Assembly: GCA_026396415.1 (NCBI GenBank)
Contig: JAPLWX010000035.1
Coordinates: forward strand, 1-51,380
DNA: 51,380 bases
Source: Microcaldota archaeon
GTDB lineage: Archaea; Micrarchaeota; Micrarchaeia; Anstonellales; Anstonellaceae
Direction of reading: 5' to 3'
In this document: positions 49,001 through 51,380 of the stretch, piece by piece
Position numbering within the stretch: the stretch's first letter is position 1
Layout of the letters: each line of letters opens with the position of its first letter
Program-made: the position numbers and the translations under genes
The notes under the pieces: generated by a model
Seen by the model: only the letters and a program-made list of their open reading frames with translations
The model's database searches: none
Told to the model about the DNA's origin: nothing

Positions 49001-49294
49001 CCTGACTGGACCCACTTTGCGCTGTCCGCAATCCCGGGGGCGAACTCGGTCCGGGATTACATGAGGCGCAGGAGAGGGGAGCTTCCGCCGCGCGAAACGC
49101 TCGACGGAGACAACCGCCACCTGATATACGGGATGCTGTCAAAATCCATAGTGCATGAGGGCGAGAAAAGCAACAGCTTTTTCAGGGACTTGATTTACGG
49201 CGCAAAGTTCGGGGCTGCGGCGGGCGTGCAGAAGGTCAAGAAGAGGGCAATGAAGGAATATATCCCGGGTGTCAGCGGCGGAAAGATGGGCTGA
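43031..49294 (+). CDS. Giant single-pass membrane protein (about 2,087 aa)
   Basis: Signal peptide 1-23 (VVLLLLLALPALSFAQ), extracellular domain about 24-205 with several Asn-x-Thr/Ser sites and Cys residues (EICN, ASCEM, GSCGY, TTVC), one membrane helix about 207-226 (FPAMLIAGLLVAAMYYAG), then about 1,860 cytoplasmic residues. The cytoplasmic part is largely helical, rich in K, E, R and A to about residue 1,000 and richer in aromatic residues later (WNLGLAGRLFDSKY; MDPRVA-like turns; YTSGYPAPVKSD). No ATPase motif or known domain is recognised. A 21-base tandem repeat sits at 45831-45871. Next to the paralog array and SLT lipoprotein, a scaffold role is a guess. Confidence 0.8.
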   Translation: MMTHAAKAVVLLLLLALPALSFAQNPYSDAAFRTFISVVSVDGTKVTVNMTFLNVTYFRQINETMIAEVAQKVNATRNINDMYQQGSYSTDSFTAEILPVNNSSLRFTFEGQNVTDASGAEICNPVHTDENGIASCEMKYYKDIVNGEKRSLEDYGSCGYATITSDELTRGSLTLPSASQTTTVCPDNAVALSAFAPAIQSEVGSNLPFCFPAMLIAGLLVAAMYYAGRDPLSLFDITAPKLPKTPTFKVKMQTSPQMLRQVQRRYAMIKHQARRDSVREIARLAKKSGMGVAEAKRAMNEFYDKMETLMKNKLSEDQVLSNKRMLAELLERYSPKSLGIADEAYEKRFRRSIEISSGMHEAYLKSHQAWMAMNEARGKTGKGNLWTRNVSKPLLDRLMKASVGFEKSKVGMVLGRIPFVKRVVAAPTKMLDVSSQLRGSRQSLKAIRGEMLGQVATMLGQTRVGRPIYNAFRSAHVKGDGKAQTKFGKAYTFMTGRDWRTFEDKHNLAKRSLVDYHDVIASKRQWAIDAYLNRMFDEIASKLIDALPIRANRMLEIAKIMGIKGANDAETAALLAKIGNATAVDMLFKKIQESLGASGKKGEEVAKKIESLLTLPAGKAFERQMDIVERAMAGLGPGEKAKVAELLANLRNAAAVENELNALLKARYDSQGDLLNKLAALVGESRGKDISHVMEAMGKFKSEEKTLRENLFVYLDSKNYYQILDKEQLRSEIADGMTDKKLEEKYGKGIFALFESPELLRQMLGVRTATTGQKLKDAIDALLGMMKGGLSADEARELAQIAADYGGKGKLTDKQVAKIAARMEALDNLREVVNRKVFGKFDERERNMETWLLGEKSKILFDSYNNLADRLNKRLGERLSINELAREGWAFGKNPLELVIEKALREAIIAKATAGGMGEAAAQDLANRIIKIINDTQGGKHDTQGGKPLRDIDSLEQFFSKKASGEARTSAEFAGLLGRLNVNSETLLKAAMVNIDAFAREWSARNYAAIEILHGGEKAGSYMANYANALRDIVNSSKVKSHLAYLGGEKEFYRQEMGMADYKTIGLESAIFTARGWEKLFGFIVSKDWGGSSRGEQVLHLMGAAREEHASTLERYNVLYRNLMDRTSVFYDGNFKAGNGQQLDADSYKALLKRGYTWQDKKNGLELLMSVDRKSTPMLEYRGKEYFGAKAWDKDGKVTEWNTAIVLRPESNGGKGDIRNYAKLLASTMGSYYSTREVGFVVLMKRGDKWVYGDPFLDKQVKGATDTADKKVTMRKDIMEKMVGGDDTVRVVSTKDFVTYAKDKRYSGENGFFGNLNRADRFREGVRSVLYKPAMLYGEFIYGAYSGRLDKMSQWYAAQYQVRQTLDRLSATIKSGEDNWVDGDKRFKYDQERLDRIYDPDNRKYAHLPSVSASEDVRNSLKEEMKGLAKGDGTFADSAKAWWYNFRGRIASNIVGEIGVAESNFYNARLEGRALEKLHQKGEINDNDYNKLSKEISARNERIGKEYDSAKKEYMGLNRDMLGWTGSTHMFTYETQRTIWNLGLAGRLFDSKYVQGTQDAFYQITESSVMRDPRVAIGASAPGWEHSYYVGYHTGQNVYERARFWATNSLWEQQMRFHTDLVYTVHKWWNDRMSFFSRYTSGYPAPVKSDMMYAPSYEGRTTKDYFKALLWIMPFQSRTYSDYFRSRWQAAINFSGAGTMLASYQSLGNVERYDTPGEDQERRSWLRRQLDKFGMESEHYYNAGFRIASQQRYIDQIMRFEDYVDRRGKDVVVDVGGESMSLVEARDLMNSAKARMDSDEEERYKQGISDAIGKVANLKDRRGAYVRQVFSGSDIQEDGSRNRFLDMYIMFHSNVFVPTIPGMYQASPIGRGEVHTFPQVAREVEKAGDGTRLGAMKHYWQAGYDSDSGRITFSDQFTTKQDAVAEAYRNDVPVLMHLMKMQSKEIGYSMINSPQLSYINPVWFGLGRMMYKTALSHTPGLEDYGSTFREPDWTHFALSAIPGANSVRDYMRRRRGELPPRETLDGDNRHLIYGMLSKSIVHEGEKSNSFFRDLIYGAKFGAAAGVQKVKKRAMKEYIPGVSGGKMG
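45831..45871 (+). repeat. 21-base tandem repeat in the giant gene
   Basis: ACGATACGCAGGGCGGCAAG occurs at 45831-45850 and 45852-45871, encoding DTQGGK-H-DTQGGK. The copies are identical, so the duplication is recent and in frame. Confidence 0.85.
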
Positions 49295-49323
49295 CCGCCA
49301 GGGAGACGGGAGAGGGAGATGGC

Positions 49324-51380
49324 ATGGCAAAAATTCCATTCTGCGCATTTGCGCTCATCCTTGCCGCGGCGCTTTTGGCGCTGCCCGGGTGCGCGCTAGT
49401 GGACCAGAAAGGGGATGCCATAAAAATAGACGACAAGTTCACGCAGAAGGCGCTTGTGGTGCCGAAGTACGAGAACAGCAGGACTAGCCTCATCTGCAAG
49501 GAGCTTGATGACGGCAAGCCGTGCTATTGCATGACATGCAAGAACAACAGCGGACTGGCAGGAATGCTGTCATCCTATTATGACGACACGCTGGTGAACG
49601 GGACGTGCGGCGCCTACCACTGCAACCAGGACGACTACGCGCACTTTTTGGACAAGAAAAATGACACCGAGATGCGCTCATTCATGCTGGGAAGCGGGCA
49701 GTCGTTCGTCTCCGGCGGAAATGCCAACCTGTTCTGCAACTACACGCTGCAGCTCGCCACCAAGTGGATGAGGGGCAAGGAAGGCAAGCCGCCGCTCATT
49801 CCCACGGCAGACCGCGCGTATTGCTGGCTTGGAAGGAGCATGCTCCCTCTTTACATCTACTACACCAACGGGGAGGACATAGACGTCACGAGGACGGCGG
49901 ACATCGCGAAGGCATTCAATGCCGCCGACGTGGGGCCAGCCATACTGACCACGGAAGCGGGCTGGGACGGCACGGATGCCGATGCGGTGGGGAAGGTGAA
50001 GGCGCAGATTGAGGCGCTCCAAACCTGCAAGAAATGCCTCAAGGTGCTTGCGCTCAAGCCTTCCGACTACACTGCCCTTTATAGCATATTCGGCATGCCT
50101 GGGAATATCGACAGCACGTTCCTGGACAAGGTGGATGCGGTCGGCTTCGGCTTCCGCACGAACGACTATCCGCACTGCGACATGGACAGGATAATTTATG
50201 AGAACGTGAACTTTTCGCATTACATACTTTCGAAATACAGCAAGCCCACCATCTGGCTCTATGTCGGCGCAAGCGAGGGGAACTCGAGCATCGGCAACGA
50301 GAGCACGGGCGGATGCGAGTGGGACAGCGCAAAGGTGAGCCTCTTTTACAAGGAGCTGCTCGCGCGCACAGGCGACCTTGCAAGCGCCGGGGTGCTTGGC
50401 ATGAGCCAGTACGAGTTCATAGACAGGAGCGGGCCCATCCCGTGCAACGCCTTGCAGGGCTGCGATTTTGGCATGCGGTTCCAGAACGGCAGCCAGAAAC
50501 ATCCGGAGCTCAACACCTGGTCGGACATGTGCCAGGAGGTCAACGTGAGAAGCGAAGAGCGGAAGCCCCTCATCTTCTCCAGGAACGGCCAGGGCGGCAT
50601 GCTTTGCGACTCGCCTGACCTCCAGAACAGCCAGGCGCTCATGCACAGCGGTGCCGAGATTGCAAGCGAGCAGGGGCTGATGGCGGGCGAAGTGGAAGCG
50701 GCGAAGAAGATAAGGAACCTAGGGTGCGGGGAGGCATGCCCGGAGAACACTTCCATGAAAAAGCCGCTGACATATGACAACACCAATAATGGCTTTGACA
50801 ACCAGGAGCACTGCACGCTTTACCCGATAATGGACGAGTACGCGGACAACTGGGATGTGAGCGCAACATACTTCCGCGCCATAGTGGAGCAGGAGAGCAA
50901 ATTTGACCCTTACGCGATTTCCCAATGCGTGGACATAACAAAGCCTGACGGGACGCACAACGATGCCTGCAATCCCAAGGATTACACCATGGCCCAAATA
51001 TGCGACCTTGCAGGGATGAAGAACGACCCGAAATGCCAGAAGGACAAGTGCACTGGCCCCAACCAGAAGCCCTGCGCATACGGGCTTGCGCAGTGCATTG
51101 ATTACCCGGGCAAGGCATACACAGATTCCAACCCATATGGAAAAGTGATTGTTCCTGACCCGGTAAACAATCCGAAAAACATGCCATGGACAATAGCAAG
51201 CTGCGGCGGCGAAAAGTACAACCCATTCGACCCAGGCATGAGCGCGTGCTGCGGCGCAAACAAGTTCGGCTTTTACCTCCGGGGCTCGGATTATGGGGCA
51301 GTGGATTACATCACGAAGAATTGGGATGCCATCAAGTCCGCGCAAGAGGGGGGGAAATGCGTTGGAGGGCTGAATGCGGA
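49324..51380 (+). CDS. Cys-rich lipoprotein with SLT-like transglycosylase domain (partial)
   Basis: The frame stays open to the window edge (685 codons seen). The N-terminus is a signal with lipobox LALPGC (Cys near 23). The protein is Cys-rich and extracellular. A middle region about 180-400 (WLYVGASEG; GVLGMSQYEF) suggests an alpha/beta barrel like glycoside hydrolases, tentatively. Residues about 505 onward resemble soluble lytic transglycosylases: YFRAIVEQESKFDPYA with Glu524-Ser525, and CAYGLAQC at 584-591 (the GLMQ-type motif). Expected substrate would be a murein-like glycan, which most archaea lack. GGGAGA lies upstream of the ATG; it follows the giant gene by 29 bases. Confidence 0.75.
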   Translation, partial: MAKIPFCAFALILAAALLALPGCALVDQKGDAIKIDDKFTQKALVVPKYENSRTSLICKELDDGKPCYCMTCKNNSGLAGMLSSYYDDTLVNGTCGAYHCNQDDYAHFLDKKNDTEMRSFMLGSGQSFVSGGNANLFCNYTLQLATKWMRGKEGKPPLIPTADRAYCWLGRSMLPLYIYYTNGEDIDVTRTADIAKAFNAADVGPAILTTEAGWDGTDADAVGKVKAQIEALQTCKKCLKVLALKPSDYTALYSIFGMPGNIDSTFLDKVDAVGFGFRTNDYPHCDMDRIIYENVNFSHYILSKYSKPTIWLYVGASEGNSSIGNESTGGCEWDSAKVSLFYKELLARTGDLASAGVLGMSQYEFIDRSGPIPCNALQGCDFGMRFQNGSQKHPELNTWSDMCQEVNVRSEERKPLIFSRNGQGGMLCDSPDLQNSQALMHSGAEIASEQGLMAGEVEAAKKIRNLGCGEACPENTSMKKPLTYDNTNNGFDNQEHCTLYPIMDEYADNWDVSATYFRAIVEQESKFDPYAISQCVDITKPDGTHNDACNPKDYTMAQICDLAGMKNDPKCQKDKCTGPNQKPCAYGLAQCIDYPGKAYTDSNPYGKVIVPDPVNNPKNMPWTIASCGGEKYNPFDPGMSACCGANKFGFYLRGSDYGAVDYITKNWDAIKSAQEGGKCVGGLNA

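Overview
The window reads as a piece of an archaeal chromosome. Evidence: a fibrillarin gene, a diphthamide-synthesis gene (Dph2), two tRNA genes interrupted by bulge-helix-bulge introns, A/T-rich TATA-type promoters (TTTAAAAAC, TTTATAA, TATATATA), a TrpY-like repressor divergent from trpE, and adjacent secF and secD. The GC-rich coding, tightly overlapping genes, tRNA introns at non-canonical positions and many lineage-specific membrane proteins would fit a DPANN-type or other poorly cultured archaeon. That placement is inference; no rRNA or other strong marker is present.

Layout. 1-5.4 kb: small membrane and unknown proteins, a kinase-dCMP deaminase fusion and a double Lrp/AsnC regulator. 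5.4-11.4 kb (minus): dph2, a duplicated Cys-rich protein, an FKBP-type lipoprotein and a PEP synthase with a glutamine-rich linker. 11.47-12.43 kb (plus): a twice-interrupted tRNA-Lys, then fibrillarin. 12.45-13.0 kb: two micro-ORFs and a small HTH protein. 13.05-28.5 kb (minus): one nearly continuous aromatic amino acid cluster, trpE-G-D-C-B-A followed by DAHP synthase-aroB-aroD-aroEK fusion-aroA-small ORF-aroC-pheA-tyrA-aminotransferase. It covers the route from phosphoenolpyruvate and erythrose 4-phosphate to Trp, Phe and Tyr. A TrpY-like regulator is divergent from trpE, with a palindrome between them. 29-30.6 kb: an asparagine-synthase-like protein, a block of palindromes, and a twice-interrupted tRNA-Arg. 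30.66-32.0 kb: two membrane proteins. 32.07-35.35 kb (minus): secD and secF, with small membrane ORFs upstream.

35.4-51.4 kb is the most unusual part. Six consecutive minus-strand genes encode divergent members of one polytopic membrane family. All share a motif around P-x-G-x-x-x-R-x-F and most share a C-terminal tail of the LSKLI type. A divergent promoter drives a roughly 2,090-residue single-pass membrane protein and then a Cys-rich lipoprotein with a lytic-transglycosylase (SLT)-like domain that runs off the window. The ensemble resembles the membrane core of a secretion or conjugation machine (VirB6/TrbL-like subunits, VirB1-like hydrolase), but no ATPase is visible here, so that function is inference.

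A second theme crosses the window. At about eight gene-gene junctions in the aro/trp and membrane-family operons, a short micro-ORF sits between the genes. It looks like an imperfect duplication of the junction: its N-terminus copies the next gene's start, its C-terminus copies the previous gene's end, or both. The tRNA-Arg 3' end is likewise repeated downstream, and a palindromic element is shared between that region and the T-loop intron of tRNA-Lys.
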